DNA of 64,000 nucleotides from Xiphias gladius (lineage: Eukaryota > Chordata > Actinopteri > Istiophoriformes > Xiphiidae). Position 1 is the first letter of the stretch. Each line of letters opens with the position of its first letter. The stretch is from contig NC_053417.1 in assembly GCF_016859285.1 (NCBI RefSeq), forward strand, positions 23,393,206 through 23,457,205. Direction: 5' to 3'. The position numbers and the translations under genes are program-made. The notes below the pieces were generated by a model. That model was not told where the DNA came from, did no database searches, and saw only the letters and a list, made by a program, of their open reading frames with translations. Of the stretch, positions 1-12,948 are shown piece after piece.

Positions 1-272
1 GTTGTTTTTACACTAAGCTTTTTGTACAGATTAAACAAAGGACATATAATGTGCTAATTCGTGAGCTTCAGATGTTCTAGTAGGCAGATTTTGTTACATT
101 CGGACAGAGTCGGGCTACCTGTTTCCCCCTGTCTCCAGTATTTATGCTAAGCTAAGCTAATCGGCTGCCGGCTGTAGCTCCATATATTAATGGACAGACA
201 TGAGAGTTTTATCAGTCTTTTCATCTAACTCGACAGCAAAGTGAATAAGCATATTTCCCAAAACACTGTATT
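1..272 (-). repeat. Interspersed repeat, family A (GCTTAGCTTAGCATAAAG core), copy 1
   Basis: Read on the minus strand this is a short element whose core resembles TTAGCTTAGCATAAA followed by a GGAAACAGGGGGAAACAG-like stretch. It opens with a stretch like TTTGGGAAATATGCTTATTC and ends near TGTTTAATCTGTACAAAAAG. The window opens inside or just at the end of the copy. I recognise the family as a very common percomorph short interspersed repeat but cannot name its database entry. It lies in the lime1 intron that follows the last exon visible here. Confidence 0.65.
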
Positions 273-1100
273 CCTCGAACCTTTCCAACCCAACTGATCC
301 CTGGGCAAGTCTACAAGTACAAATTTGGGCAGCCAAGCATCGTTCAAACCCACAACCATTATTTGAAATTCTAGTGAATATTAAAGGTTTTCAAAAATAC
401 AAAATTTATCCAGATGAATCCTATTCCAATTCCACTAAATCCAGATATTTCCATTTGATGTTATACAGCCATTATAAAAACACTGTGACTTGTATTTGAA
501 ATATCTAATCTAGCCTGAGTTTGCTCCTCTCCATAAATAAATGCAATAGATGCATTATTTTTGTATGACAATGTAACATTTTAGAAAATAACATCAATAT
601 AGACAAGTAATAAATGATAAAACTTCTTAATTTGGGTTCACGTCGTACAAATTGAGCAAGGACTTGCCATTGTCAGCTACCATCTTTGTTTGAATTAAGA
701 AATAGAGTTGCAACTAGGAAAATGAGTTTAAAGTGTGTTTTATTATGTAGCAGACATAATATTTCTCCAACCAGATGATTGGAAGAGTCTCCGGGGATTC
801 TCAGAATACCTTCAGGACAACTGTACTTTTGTTGAACAACCTTCTAGGTTTTCTTTTTTTTTAAAAGATGGCCCAGTATTTAATGATCACAAAAATTGAT
901 GTGTAGCCCTGTGACTTGAATGCACTGGCAATGCTGCACCAAAAAAAGGACTCATTAGATGATGCTGGTGTAAAAGTGCTTCGTCTGATGTTAAAACTAT
1001 TTATAGTAAATTCAAAGGGTGACACCGGGTACATGGAGCTTCAACAAAGTAAAGTAACAAAACGACAGACAGGCCGATGCACAGGCTGAAGAGTCCTCAC

Positions 1101-4100
1101 CGCAGCAGCAGACGGTTGTATATTCTCCATCGTGTGAGCCCCCAGCGGGCCCAGGGCTTTATTTTGCAGCATGAGCATGTCATCATCCTCAGGAGGCTTC
1201 CAGATGTACTGCTCTCCGTTGCCCATAAACATCACTTCCTGTCAACAGAACAACAAATTACATCTGGGGCTGAGCTGGTCACGTGTACACGCATGGTGCC
1301 AGACTGACAAATGAGCATTTGGGAATATAAAAACTGCATTTTCAAAACAGACCTAACGGGGCTCATTGAAAACAAATTAACCACTTTACAGAGGCAGCAG
1401 TGGTGCACAGCACAGAGAAGGCATTAAAGGTGCAATGGATGGACTTCATACAGTATTGAATAGATTTTCCCTGGAAGGTGGAGCTTGTAACGTGAGGAAC
1501 CATGTGCTTATATTCCGGATGACTCAATTTCAACATGTTGCGTCATCCATAAGAGAGTCAGCGGCGAACAGCCCTGCGAGCAGACTGCATACACGTAAGC
1601 CTGTGAACTGTGCATGTTGCTCAGCTCGGGTCACGTCAGATAGCGCGACCTCGCTGACCTCACGCAGGGCAGCAAATGGTCTCCCACTGTCACCTGGAGG
1701 GGAGCGCGGAGCCCTATGCGCAGGGTACACGCAGACAGTCCGCCCACAGTCATGCTGCTGCGCACATATGGAGGAGCTGACACAGCAGAGAGCAGAAATA
1801 CGCCACTATCGCCGAGAACTCTTCGACAAATAAACAACAGCCACTGCCCGGGCTTCAAAGAAATGTCTACAGAAGCGCTAACAAATCACAACACCATGCA
1901 TGATGTGGGCGAGTGCAAGGAAAACTGCAACACTGGCACAAATACAACTGCAGACTCTCTGCAGCATCAACAGGAAATCTGACAGAAATACTCTCCAGAT
2001 CCTGCTCACTGTACCTTTGTATTAATATACCGTACTATTGCCAACAGAGCACTAAAGATTTTTTTTTTACACGTCCTGAGAAACCTGGAGCATAACAATC
2101 AGAGCAGAGCGACCATTCACACCCGTTGGGTCAACCAAACTCTCACATTATGTATCTTCAAAAAACACTACTAGTGATGCCAGTGCAAAAAACATCGACT
2201 CAGTCTTCTTCCGCTTTGTATCTTGTCATCTAATGCTCCAGTCAGACCTCTGGAGAACCACTAGCAACCCGACTTAGCTGTTAACTTCCTCTGCTCCTTC
2301 AGCTACCATTCCTGAATTCCTTCCGCAAATAAAACCGACCATTAAGGTGTTGCTGTTGCTGGCATTATGTGATAAAGGTTAGGTGTACCTCTTTTTCCAC
2401 AACGGTGTTTCAAATCAGGTCACATTTTTTGCTAACATGTTAATTACATGTTTTTTGGGGGCATCCTGATGGTCCCGGTGTTTAGGACACCTACCATGTG
2501 GCTGCAAAATCCCCAGTTCAGTTGCATTAGAAAGTGCTGGTGGGAGAATTTTGTTACCTTTGCACCAGCCAGGCTAATTCTTTCCCCCTGCTCCCAGTCT
2601 TTATGCTAAGCTAAGTTAAACACCTGCTGGCTCTCGCTTCATATTTATCATACAGACACGACAGTGGTATCAATCTTCTCATCTGACTCGTAGCAAGAAA
2701 GCATTAAATCTATTTCCCAGATTGTCAAACTATTCCTTTACACCATCAATCAAGATTCCTCTGTATGCGAAACATTTAACCCCACCAACCTTTGGGAATG
2801 ATGGGACGTTAAAGGCCTCCATGTTTCTACGGGGCAACTTTGTGCTATGAGGGTGTGGCGGAGGAGGGGCTGGATGCGACGGTGGTGCGTGTCGTGGAGG
2901 CGGCGCCGGCGGCTCCCCCATATCCGTCCCGCTATCCCTCTTTTGGGGCGCCTTGTCGGCCTTCCTCAGCTTCCTGACGCAGGCGTACTCGGCCGTCTCC
3001 GGAGGGTGAGGGGGGGACAAGACCTGGGCCTCGGGTTCAGGCAGCCCTCCTTCCACGTCCCCGTCTGGGTCTGGGGGCGCCGGGGTGTTGGCAGGGACAG
3101 CCGGAGGGGCTGGAGTGTCCGTCTGCCCGGCCCTGCCTACCATGGCGTAGAGGGCATCGTCAGTGCGTGTGGTGGAGGAGCGTCGGCCCACTTCAGAGTA
3201 AGTGTGCTCTCCATCCTCTCCAGTCCCAGAAGGGATCTGGGGAAGCTGCCTGCCTTGAGAACGAAGGTCAGAGTTAGACCGGCAGCTGGGCAGCAGCAGA
3301 AGGTCCATGCTGGCTGGACGTTTCTTTTTAGATGCCTCTGCAAGCCACATACAGGCTGCTATTACTGTCCGAACAGCCAATGCCCACCATAAAGCAGGAT
3401 TCACATACATTTACCCCTCTTGGACTGGACAGTTCCACGACCATTTGTGAACATGAATAAATCTCTCAGTGCTAAGAGAAAATCTGGAGCTGACAGTAAA
3501 CTGGGAACTGATGCAGATAGTTGAGGATATGCATCAAAACTGGCTTCATTCCACTGCAGTGGAAGCAGGACATATGCTTATATTTCTTCAAATCCTCTCA
3601 GGCAACTGTCAGTGCCCACAAACGCAGTTCCCTGTTGACTGTCATTGATGGAGCTCCAGGATTTGTCTTGGCTCTGTGATTTCTGTCAAGATTGAACAGT
3701 CCAGAGGAATAGGGCTGAGTTGTAAATGTAATGTGAATCCAGTTTTAGGGTAAATTTCTCCTCTAAAATGCCCGCGGATTTCATTACAGATAGGTTTTTT
3801 GTGTAAATTTAGGGTCAGATCAGAAACTGATAACATGGAGAAAATGTGCGCAGTGGCGCTTATTTGGATTTTCGGGGGTCGGTAATGGGGGGTTTTTTTG
3901 GACTCCAAGCCTGGCTTTAATTAATGAGGATGAAGCTAAATCAGAACATTCTACACCTACATTTATTCGTGGATAATTGTCCCGTTTATGCATTTACTTG
4001 TCATGCTATTGATGTGCTGCAAAAAATTCAAATTGATTTTCCATTTTTCCCCATTTCATGGACCATATTGATGTTGTTGATTTTCATGCTTCCAAATAAG

Positions 4101-4419
4101 CTGAAATATGACCCCCTCCTAAATCTGGCTGAGAAAAATTTTGAACCCCTTGTGGCTCAGAAAATTCCCCAAATATCCTCCTCATTGATGGCAAAATTGC
4201 TTTGTCATGCAGCTAAAATAGGACCAGGCTAAGACTGAGCTGTTGTTAAGGAGACACGAGGTTTTCACCTCACAACAGCTAGGTACTGTACACAGAGAAC
4301 ACGAGTCAGGATTTGTATGTGAAAGATGGACTCACTTTTGCCATTGCAATTCATCTTGTTCATCTCGGTGTCTGATTTACTGATGGACCGCAGCTTCGAC
4401 TGCCTGAGTATACCCTGAC

Positions 4420-4455
<36 letters not shown>

Positions 4456-5855
4456 GCCAGTTAAACACTAATTAAGACTGAAGAGGTGTCCTCTGAATGA
4501 TATTGTTCCCTGGTGAATTCAGTTGCTTCAGCTACCTCTGCTGCAGTACAAACAAAACACTGAGGAGTGTGTTGCCTGATACCTACCATGTCCATGAGAC
4601 GATGTTTTCCACCTTCGCCGGGGACATTGTGTGTCTTCCCCTTCCTGTGATAGAAAACAACCGCTCTGTCATACAGACTGACACTTACTACACTGATGCG
4701 CTTCAGTGTGTGTGTGCAGGGTTTGTGTCTGAGTCATTGTCCATGTGTGGCTGACTCATTTTATGACTGCGCACATGTGAGACAGACGTTAAGAGGACAT
4801 CTGCGTATGTGCGTGCCACTGGTGTGTAACTAAGTACATTTGCATAATAACAATTTTAAGGTACTTGTACTTTACTTGACTGTTTCAATTTTCTGCTACT
4901 TGATACTTGTACTCCAGTACATTTCAGAGGGGAAATATGGTACTTTTTACTCCACTACATTTATTTGACAGCTACAGTTACTGGTTACTGTTCAGATTTA
5001 ATATTTTACATAAAAATAGTATGATATGCTTCTAAAATAAAACACATAGGTTAAGATTAAGATAGCTGATCCAACCTTCTTGGCTGATGACCTCTGAAAA
5101 ATCAGTATCTAGTTGAGGCAGTTGTTGTCGTGTTTCATATGTTCTGAGTTGTTTGCACAAGATTTCAGATGGTTAAACTTCAGAAGAGGTAAAATTACCC
5201 AATATCTCACAAAAAGTAGAAATTAATGAAAAGTCCAGAAAAGAAATACAAGTCTGTGTAGCAGGACTTTGTTTTTTCTTCTTTCCTTTTCCATTAATCA
5301 TCGCATGACCCCTCAGGTTTATCTTGTGACACTGTGGAGGAGGCCCCACCGATGCGTCAGGATTAACAATCTAATAATTTAATTTATAACAATATATCCG
5401 TCACGGAGGACATTTTACTGCAGAACAAGTACTTTTACTTTAGATACTTTAAGTACATTTTGCTGATAATACCTTTGTACTTTTACTGAAGTAAGATTTT
5501 GAATGCAGGACTTGTACATGTAGGGGAGTATTTTTACATTCATGTATTTGTACCTTTAATTAAGTAAAGGTTCTGAGTTGTTCTTCCATCAGTGGTGTGT
5601 GCATCTGTAAATACTCTTAAGTGTCCTGTAAGCACAAATGAGAATCCTTGGACTCTATATGTGTGTATCTGCGTGTGTGTGTGTTTGTGGTCATACATGC
5701 TTGCACCGTGTCTGCTCTCACCTCTGGCAGCCCACGCAGAGCACCACGATGAGGATGGTAACGACGAAGGCTGAGGCAGCAGCGATAGCACCCAGCAGCA
5801 GGACCTTGCCGTAGGGAGGAGCCGTGAAGTTCAGCCCGTCCTGCATGGAGGCCAT
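1101..5855 (-). CDS. lime1: LIME1: Lck-interacting transmembrane adaptor 1 (partial, 3' end off window)
   Basis: Palmitoylated membrane adaptor that in mammals carries phosphotyrosines for Lck, Csk and other SH2 proteins in lymphocyte signalling. Coding exons on the minus strand are 5855-5722, 4403-4336, 3337-2790 and 1238-1101, which keep frame for 296 residues; the rest lies left of the window. Residues 1-16 form a short extracellular tail with an N-F-T glycosylation site. Residues about 17-39 are one membrane helix, followed by a CVGC palmitoylation motif (C40, C43). Exon 2 has SISKSDT and exon 3 RPASMDLL, both matching human LIME1 (SLSKSDT, RPASMDLL). Tyrosine motifs are YSEV (114), YAMV (131), YACV (185) and YIWK (261), with a proline-rich stretch between about 140 and 240. 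Two ATGs lie three codons apart and I took the first. The minus strand has an acceptor at 5947, so a 5' UTR exon probably lies further right. PAG1 was considered, but the SKSDT and RPASMDLL blocks favour LIME1. Confidence 0.85.
2456..2742. repeat. Composite repeat: possible tRNA-derived SINE head plus family A copy 2
   Basis: Positions 2530-2742 are a second family A copy in the same orientation as copy 1 (TATGCTAAGCTAAG core, tail with AACTATTCCTTTA). The 70 bases before it read like the box region of a tRNA-derived SINE (GTTTAGGACACCTACCATGTG and a CCCAGTTCAGTTGC-like stretch), which I support only weakly. It sits just downstream of lime1 exon 3 in the intron. Confidence 0.5.
4419..4454. 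repeat. (CA)n microsatellite
   Basis: About 17 uninterrupted AC units lie immediately upstream (in minus-strand terms) of the acceptor of lime1 exon 2. Only about 15 bases separate the repeat from the acceptor, so it occupies the polypyrimidine-tract position as a TG tract on the transcribed sense strand. Confidence 0.95.
4825..5575. repeat. Interspersed repeat, family C (TACTTGTACTCCAGTACATTTCAGAGGG), intronic
   Basis: This stretch carries blocks such as TACTCCACTACATTTATTTG and CAGTACATTTCAGAGG that recur at 17560-18240, 58030-58510, 59030-59100, 59500-59620 and 60205-60540. It is a common fish repeat with characteristic AAGTAC / GTACTT words. It fills most of lime1 intron 1; nothing coding is seen. 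Confidence 0.6.
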
Positions 5856-7954
5856 GTGGGAGCGCTGGCGCTCACTTGCTCTCACACACTCACACTCACA
5901 CCCTTACACTCATGCACGCTGGGAAGTGCCACAGTCTCACTGGGATCTGCAGCGAGAAGGCACAGAGTGGTGCTTCGTTAAAAAAAATTATCCGACCTTT
6001 ACAAAACATTAAGTAGTTTAACAAAGCAGAATATAAGCAAAATATTCACAGTGCAAATAGCAGAAGGAAAGTAGCAGTTTAATAAGAGAAGTGAGAATTC
6101 CCGTCCAGCGCTGAAGCTGTGAAGTAAACAGACACTATGCCCCAGGCATGTGCTTCTGCTTTACCTTGTTGAGCTTTGTGTGTCACACTTATATGGACAT
6201 CAACAGCATACCTGCACACAGGCAAAGATTTTTTTTTTTTTTTCTACATCTCATAAACGTGAGCTAAAGCAATCCAACAATTCAACATTGAGGAACTGCT
6301 TAATAACTGAAATAACCCGGCAAAAAATTAAATACGTAGTGCTGATCTGTTTGTCAGGAAGCTCCGACCCTTACATATTGATAAATACAAATTTTCATAT
6401 GGTTCTCAACCATTCCAACAAGAACAAACATAAATATGGAGAAGGTAGAATGATTCACAGCAAAGCTGAACATGCCAGCAGGCAGAGTAACCTGAAACTC
6501 AGAGGGAGACAAGTGTGAAAGCAGAGTGAGCAGACAAAAACATCTTTCTTGCTACTTCTCCTTGATGCTTGTAAGGACAGTTTCCCATTGGGCAGCGTAA
6601 TATGTTTCAAATAAGCAATGAAAACACAGAGCTATGACTAAAACACCAAAGAAGCCTGTTCTAATCTCTGTCAAATCACGCCATCTGTCCACTGAGACAG
6701 TGTGTTTTCATGTGTTTTTATGTGTGTTTGTCGCCTGTCCATCAGCAAACGGCAAGACTGCAGGAAACACAGCGCCTCATTTTGTCCAAAGTTTCGGGAT
6801 GATGGTGCTTTAGTGTGTGTGTACGTCTGTCCAGATGTCTCTCATTTATTTGTTTCGGTGTATAAGTGCAGATTAGCTTCCACACAGAACACTCAATGGT
6901 GGATCTTTCTGTAAGTTTTATGTAGCTGCATCCTTCTCGCTCATGATCCAATCTGACACTTTAAACAACACGTTTTAGTATTGGATTCCACGTAGATGCT
7001 TTCCATCCAGACAAAATTGAATCTTCACAGTCCAAATTACTTTAGCAATTTGTCCGTAGTCTAGTCTGTGTCTGAAGCCAACATGTGAGTCTGGAGCAGC
7101 CAAAATAATTTAGCGATAATTTAGTGATCTGCAATGTCGGTGAGGCTTAATGAGGATTCAAGCAAGCCAAGCATGAATCGCTGGCACACTCTTCTTCACT
7201 CATCCCTCTTCATCTTCCTTAAAATGATCTGTCCAGGACCTTGAGTTCTGGTCTAATGATGCTTTAATACAAAACCCCTGACACTCACCAAGGTTTGTAA
7301 TAAAATTATACTAACCATCCAGACAGTGGCACATTGTCCAGCTTGATCTCCTGACGCAGACCACACCCATCCCCGCTTGGATATTGGTTTTTTTGACAGT
7401 GAACCCTTTTTCTTTCAGTCACCGTGTTGATCATATCATAAAACACTCCGCGGAGTCTGAAAGTCAGTCATTATTGAAAAAAGGAGCCGGCGGTAAATGC
7501 ACCACAGCCGAGTGCTCAGGCCTACGGTTTGTAGAAAACAATTAACTAAACTCCATCTGTCGTGCCAGTGTACTCTCCAAATCTCACCCAGCTTGGCCCG
7601 TGCATTCACCGTGGCTATCAGATTTACCACGCTAAACGTAGCACTAGTTTTTATGTATTTTGAATAGAGCGAAAAACTCCGTGTTGGAAGGAGGTCAACA
7701 TTCAACGCCGTTTAATCATGAGCACCTTAACCAAGTGGTTATTATTGGAAACATGACGACAAAACTCGCCTAACTTTAACTAAGTACTTATTTTTACTCA
7801 ACATTTGATCTTTCCCTAAACCTAATAGAGTTGTTTGTGGCTAAACCCAACCAAACCTTTACCACAGCACTGTCACATCATAAAAGAGCTCGTTATTCCT
7901 TTTTCAACCGTGATTTTTAAGTTTACCCGCGGCGTAAATTTTGTGCCAATTCAT

Positions 7955-8115
7955 CTGGTAGATGTTGATGTAAAACTCCGACCTGCTGCTGGTGGCATTA
8001 GATGGAAAAGCCGGGTGATCACCAAAATCATTAGCACTCATCCTCTGGGGACCGTGAAAAGAGTAAAAACAAAAATTCCATGACAGTCCATCCAGTAATA
8101 GTCAGGACATTTCAG
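7955..8115 (+). repeat. Interspersed repeat, family D (ATCACCAAAGTCATTGGGATTCATCCTCTGG-like)
   Basis: Shares GATCACCAAAATCATTAGCA, CATCCTCTGGGGACC and CAGTCCATCCAGTAATAGTC-like blocks with 40975-41195, and more weakly with 42875-43035. It is a non-coding interspersed fish repeat; I cannot name its class. Confidence 0.55.
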
Positions 8116-9969
8116 TGGAGCGACCGACTGACCGACATTGCCATCCTACAGCTAAAGCTTCCAGTATGCTCTGTAGCTGCTCCGCAATAAAAGTCTTACA
8201 GTTATTCACTGGTTGAAATCTTTTACTGTGAAGCAGCTGAAGGAAAGGTCTAGTTAGCGGTAACAGTAGTTAACCCTTGAAAAGTAAGAGGATCACAAAA
8301 CAGCAAAGACGTGAATAATACATTTCACAGAAGCTACAAAACTACTGACAGCTGAGCCCGGTGAGTCTTTTACAAATGCTGACTTTTCTCGAGTCCCCTG
8401 CAGTGACATTAACACAGCTCTTCTCTTCTCGTCCTTTTGAATGTTCCGTCTTCTCTGTAAAAGCATCCACAACACATTACGTGACTGATTTTACCATAGT
8501 AGGCATCTGATTTTCTATTAAAACAGACAGTGAAGCCCGGACAGAAGCTTATTGGGCTCCGCACTGTATGAGTTTTTGCAAACTCAGGGGCGATTTGCAT
8601 TTCTTTTAGTTGATCCAGCCATGAACCCAACTGTTCTCTGTGTGAAACCCAGTTTGCACCAAATTTCATACACGGACTTCAGCGAGTTCTGACCAGAGAA
8701 CAACTGCTTTGCTTGCTAATTCAAATTAACCCCACATGTATTAATATTAATGTTTTCTATAAATAAGTCATATTTTCTAATAGTGGATGACCAACATACA
8801 GTAATTACCGACTCGAGAAAGTGATTGCAGCAGCGAGTGTGTTTGCCCAGCATGTCCGTCAAAGCTATTTTGTGTATTTTAACAGCAGGCGGCAAACGCG
8901 TCAAACACGATATACAGTGACTTGCTTTTAATGCCACTGAGTCATCCACCAGTGCTTCACCTTAACCACTTCCTGATCAATCTGGAGTATTATACTGGAT
9001 TCAAAGAACCATATGCACCTATGAAGCCATGGTAATTTAATTCGCAGTTGCAACAGTGTCAGTGTAATTACAGTATATCTGTGCCGATTTGACAACAGAG
9101 AGAGCCGAGGAGCGGAGATGGAGAGGGTAATGAGCGAGAAGAAAGGGGAAAGGTGTAGGTGTGGAGGAAAAGACAGGAGAGAGAGTCGGGGAGGAAGACA
9201 TGCGTGGGAGTCCTGTGGCAGGTGTTTGAAGACGCTGAAAGCAGATGATGAGAGGAGGCTGTCACATTTCCCAACGAGGTTTCCCGGCCCTCCTTCCCTG
9301 TGTCACTGAGTGTGTCCATGCCTCCCCACCCATTCTTCTCTCCCTCTATCCCCCTGCCTCCGCCTGCGGTGTTCAGCCAGAGTGACGCCTCAGCACTGCA
9401 GTGTAATCTCTGGCCCTAGAGCTGCCTCATCCGAGCCAACCAATTGCACGTAGTGCTCAGAGCAAGAGCAAGAAATGGCCCACCACCGGCTGCTTTCCTG
9501 CTAAACAAAGCCCCCCTCTCCCTCAGCCGCAGAAAGCCCCCCAGCCCCCCGGCCCCCACCCCTCGGCTCTCAGTTTGCTTGTTACAAACTACCGGCGCTT
9601 CCCTCGAATACCTGCAGGTGCAGATTTGCCCAGTGTTGCCCTGACTGCGCGTCACAGACCAGCAGGGTACGTACGCTGAGAGTGTGGCAAAGAAAATTGG
9701 CGCACCCTTCGATCACTACCATCTGGTTTCTTACCTGCCTCGATACTGTTCTTTGGAAATTTAAACTATTACACGGAAGTTCATTCTTGATCTTTGGGAG
9801 AAGTGTATGTAACAAAATATCACCGTATGAAGACTGTAAGGTGTGACTGAAAGTTCAAAAGGCTAGTAAGTGGACCATTGAGCCTCAATTATTTTGCTAC
9901 ATTAAAAAAATATAGATATCACTTTAGTCCTTGTATATTCTTTCTCGAGTCAGCGGACACACAGGAGAC

Positions 9970-10480
9970 TAGGGTTGCAACAAACGATTATTTTTCATTA
10001 TCAATTAATCTACTGGTTATTTTCTAGATTAATCAATTAATCGTTTGGTCTACAAAGTACCGGAGACCAGTTAAAAATGTCCCTCACAGTTTCCTAAAGC
10101 TGCAGCTAGTGTCATAAAATTCCCTGCTTTGTTTGACCAACTGACCAAACTATATACTGTATTTATTGTCACATGAGACAAAGAAAAGCAGTACATCCCC
10201 ACAAAACGACAAGCTGGACCTGGGGAAGGTTTCGCATTTTTTACTTTAAAAACAACTTAAACGATTAATCAACCATGAAATAGTTGCCAAGTTTCATTTT
10301 TCGGTTTGGCGACTGATGGATTCATCGGCTAAGTGTTGCAGATGTGTTAGGTACAGGTGAACGAATGATCGGACGGCTGACAGTTCGCTTCACAGCTGGC
10401 GGTTGTTCCGTAGAGCTGCAACGATAAGTCGAGTAACTGATTAGTCGATGGGATTGTCATTTACATTTTTCAGGCAAACT
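9970..10480. repeat. Interspersed repeat, family B (GGTTGCAAC...CGATTAATC), with adjacent fragment
   Basis: Begins AGGGTTGCAACAAACGATTA and carries AATCAATTAATCGTTTGGTC, a hallmark shared with 43082-43432. A second truncated piece starts at about 10411 (AGAGCTGCAACGATAAGTCG). Ends of the family carry complementary GCAGCTCT / AGAGCTGC words, suggesting a short inverted-repeat, non-autonomous element. Confidence 0.6.
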
Positions 10481-11025
10481 TGCCCGAAGATTTTGAAGGT
10501 TCCAGGCTCTCGAATGTGAGAACTTGCTTCGTTTCCTTGTCTTGTATTTAGGTAAATTAACTCTCATTGGACTTTGCTACTAAACTAGTACTAGATGACA
10601 GTGCGAAAGACGGCAGCAGATCACCTGTTGACTTGGTTCTAATTTCCACAATGAAACGCTTTAAGAGGAAAATTGTGAAACGTGCTGCCCGACACGTTTG
10701 GCCAATCACAATGAAATCCTCATCAGATCATATTTTATAGGCAACGCTTGACATTAAATGTACAGAACTATACAAAACAAACGCACATATTCCAACCCCA
10801 TCAAACAACAATGAAAATGTGCATGTTCTCTGCTTATGGCACCTGACAGGGCAATAAAGTCAGAGAAGGAACTATGGTGTAATGCTCATGAAAATCCATT
10901 TTAAGGCACACATTTACCCTGGAAGTCAATACCAGCAGTAGGCTTTTAATTTTCTAGGAACATAACATGCACTGCATTTACATGTGTGTTCATTATTAAT
11001 AATACTGGAGCTCCTCTCGAACAAG

Positions 11026-11052
11026 CCCAGCCAGCCAGCCAGCCAGCCAGCA
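11026..11052. repeat. (CCAG)n microsatellite
   Basis: Six or more CCAG units in a row; no gene is recognised here. Confidence 0.9.
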
Positions 11053-11150
11053 GTGGCCTCTCTGCCAATCTGCTCAGGTTTTGATAAACCACCTGGGAGT
11101 TCATGTGGAGCAAAAAACCTCACCCTCTGTGTGACACAAATAACAGCGAT

Positions 11151-11220
11151 GTGTGTGTGTGTGTGTGTGTGTGTTAGGGAGAGGGGGAGAGAGCGATGGG
11201 GGTGGGGGTGGGGGGGGCTG
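11151..11220. repeat. (GT)n microsatellite followed by G-rich purine tract
   Basis: Twelve GT units are followed by a purine-rich stretch ending in runs of 4, 5 and 8 G separated by T (11198-11218). The G-runs fit a G-quadruplex pattern on the plus strand. Confidence 0.85.
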
Positions 11221-12106
11221 CTATTGTGTGAGAATGTGAATTAGGTCAAATGTTTGCTTGCAACAACGATTAACCATGCCCCTGTGAGGAAGAAAGCTGA
11301 AGCCTGTGTGGAAGAGGCTCTGTCTTTATCTGTGCAACGCTGCCCCTGATACACACACACACACACACGGTCTGGCATTATTTAACTAAAGCAAATTAAG
11401 GGATAATTAAAAATTTCTCGTGATGCCATGATTCACATCCTTTCCAGCGGCCGTGACAAAGTCAAGGGAGCTTAGGAAAGGGATTCGTCAGCATCACGTT
11501 TTTGGTTTTTTTGTTTTCTTTTGTTTTTTATTTTTTGCTAACACGAAGAAATCCTCCGTTAACGGCTCCGGGGAGGTTGTGTACGTACGTACGTGGCTCA
11601 TGATAGCGCCCAGTCAGCGGGCATCGATCCCACGCCGGGTGGCGGCTCGGCCGCTGGCTGCCCGGCTCGCCGCGCCTCTGGGCTCTCGGACTGCAGCGTT
11701 GCCGGTGACAACAGGTTACGGAGCAAAGCAGGGCTCCAACGATGCCGGCTGACCGAGGAGACCCGGGTGCAGGGTGTGAACTGGGATTTGTCTTGTTTTT
11801 TTTTTGGGGGGGGGGGGTTTGTGGGTTTTTTTTTTGGGAGGGGGGGTAAATTGCCCGTGCAGGTAGAGGCTATAGGCGGTCACAGAAAATGAAAAAATTC
11901 CGGCTGATGCAGTGTGGTGCTTTTATCAAGGTTGTGTTTCATTAAAGCCTGTAGCGCCAGGGAGATTCTTTTTTTCTTCTTCCTCCCTTCTCTTCTCCTC
12001 TAATCATCAAAGCGTTTCCGATTCATTTCCAGATCAAAGTGAGGATGGTAAAGGATGTTGTGTCCCTGAGGTCAGCTGGCAACTTACACGACAAAGCCAG
12101 CCCCCC

Positions 12107-12107
<1 letters not shown>

Positions 12108-12147
<40 letters not shown>
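12108..12147. repeat. (CA)n microsatellite
   Basis: About 19 uninterrupted CA units in the lime1-nkain4 intergenic region. Confidence 0.95.
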
Positions 12148-12150
<3 letters not shown>

Positions 12151-12924
12151 ATTTATGAGTGAGGAAAGGAAGGCAGTGTGGGGGGGGGCTGCAAATGTTA
12201 ACGGAAGGTCTAACGTTAATTATCTTTATGCTTCGCAGTCGGCAGGGGTATTACACCGGAGAAACGCGTGACCGGAGGCTTCCTGCGCCTTCCTCCCATC
12301 TGATCACAATCAAGTTCTCTCATGAACCCGTTCGTTCGGGGCTCGAAATCACAAAAGGCGACGCAGTAACGCCGAGGTGGGTGCACACGTGTCTGTGTGT
12401 TAAATGCATGACCAGTGGAACTGGAGCGAAGGCAGGGCGAGCACAAAGAAAAACGGGCACAAGAAAAAAAAAAAAAAGAGCAGGTGAGCGACATTTCCTG
12501 GATGAATAAAAGGACAGCGAGTGCGTGTGCAGCTGATCGAGCCGAATCTATGGGCACATATGAATGACTCCCCCCTTCCCTCCCTCCCTCCAGCCTGTCA
12601 CATAGCCACGGGCACAGAGCACTGCGCTATAGCATCCCCGTACTCACTCAGCTCAGAGGTTTGGGGAGGCGCAGCATCGCCCCTTGGTCGCTTCCTTCAG
12701 CTTCTGCTTCCTCTCGGACCAGGCGCTCCCCGGGAGCATAATCAGTCAAAGGCGGTAGCTGGGCTTTCTCCTTGGGCTTCACCGAGCAGGAATGCAGCAT
12801 ATTGCATGTGGCATTCCTCTGAGCGCCCGCTGACCCTCTTGCGCGCCCTGTCCGCGCTCCTCCTGCTCCCCGGCCAGCCAGAGGGGAGGCTGGGAAGTGT
12901 CTGACCTGCCTGTCGTCGTCTTCT

Positions 12925-12948
12925 GCCGCCGCCGCCGCCGCCGCCGCT
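12925..12948. repeat. (CCG)n trinucleotide repeat in a GC-rich patch
   Basis: Eight GCC/CCG units inside a GC-rich patch (about 12600-13100). On the minus strand it would read as (CGG)n. It may mark an unannotated promoter or 5' UTR, possibly of lime1, but no splice-supported exon can be assigned. Confidence 0.85.

Noticed and set aside
2847-3392. Plus-strand frame of 181 codons
   Set aside because: It is the antisense shadow of lime1 exon 3, which has clear family blocks and splice sites on the minus strand; the GC-rich composition keeps the other frame open.
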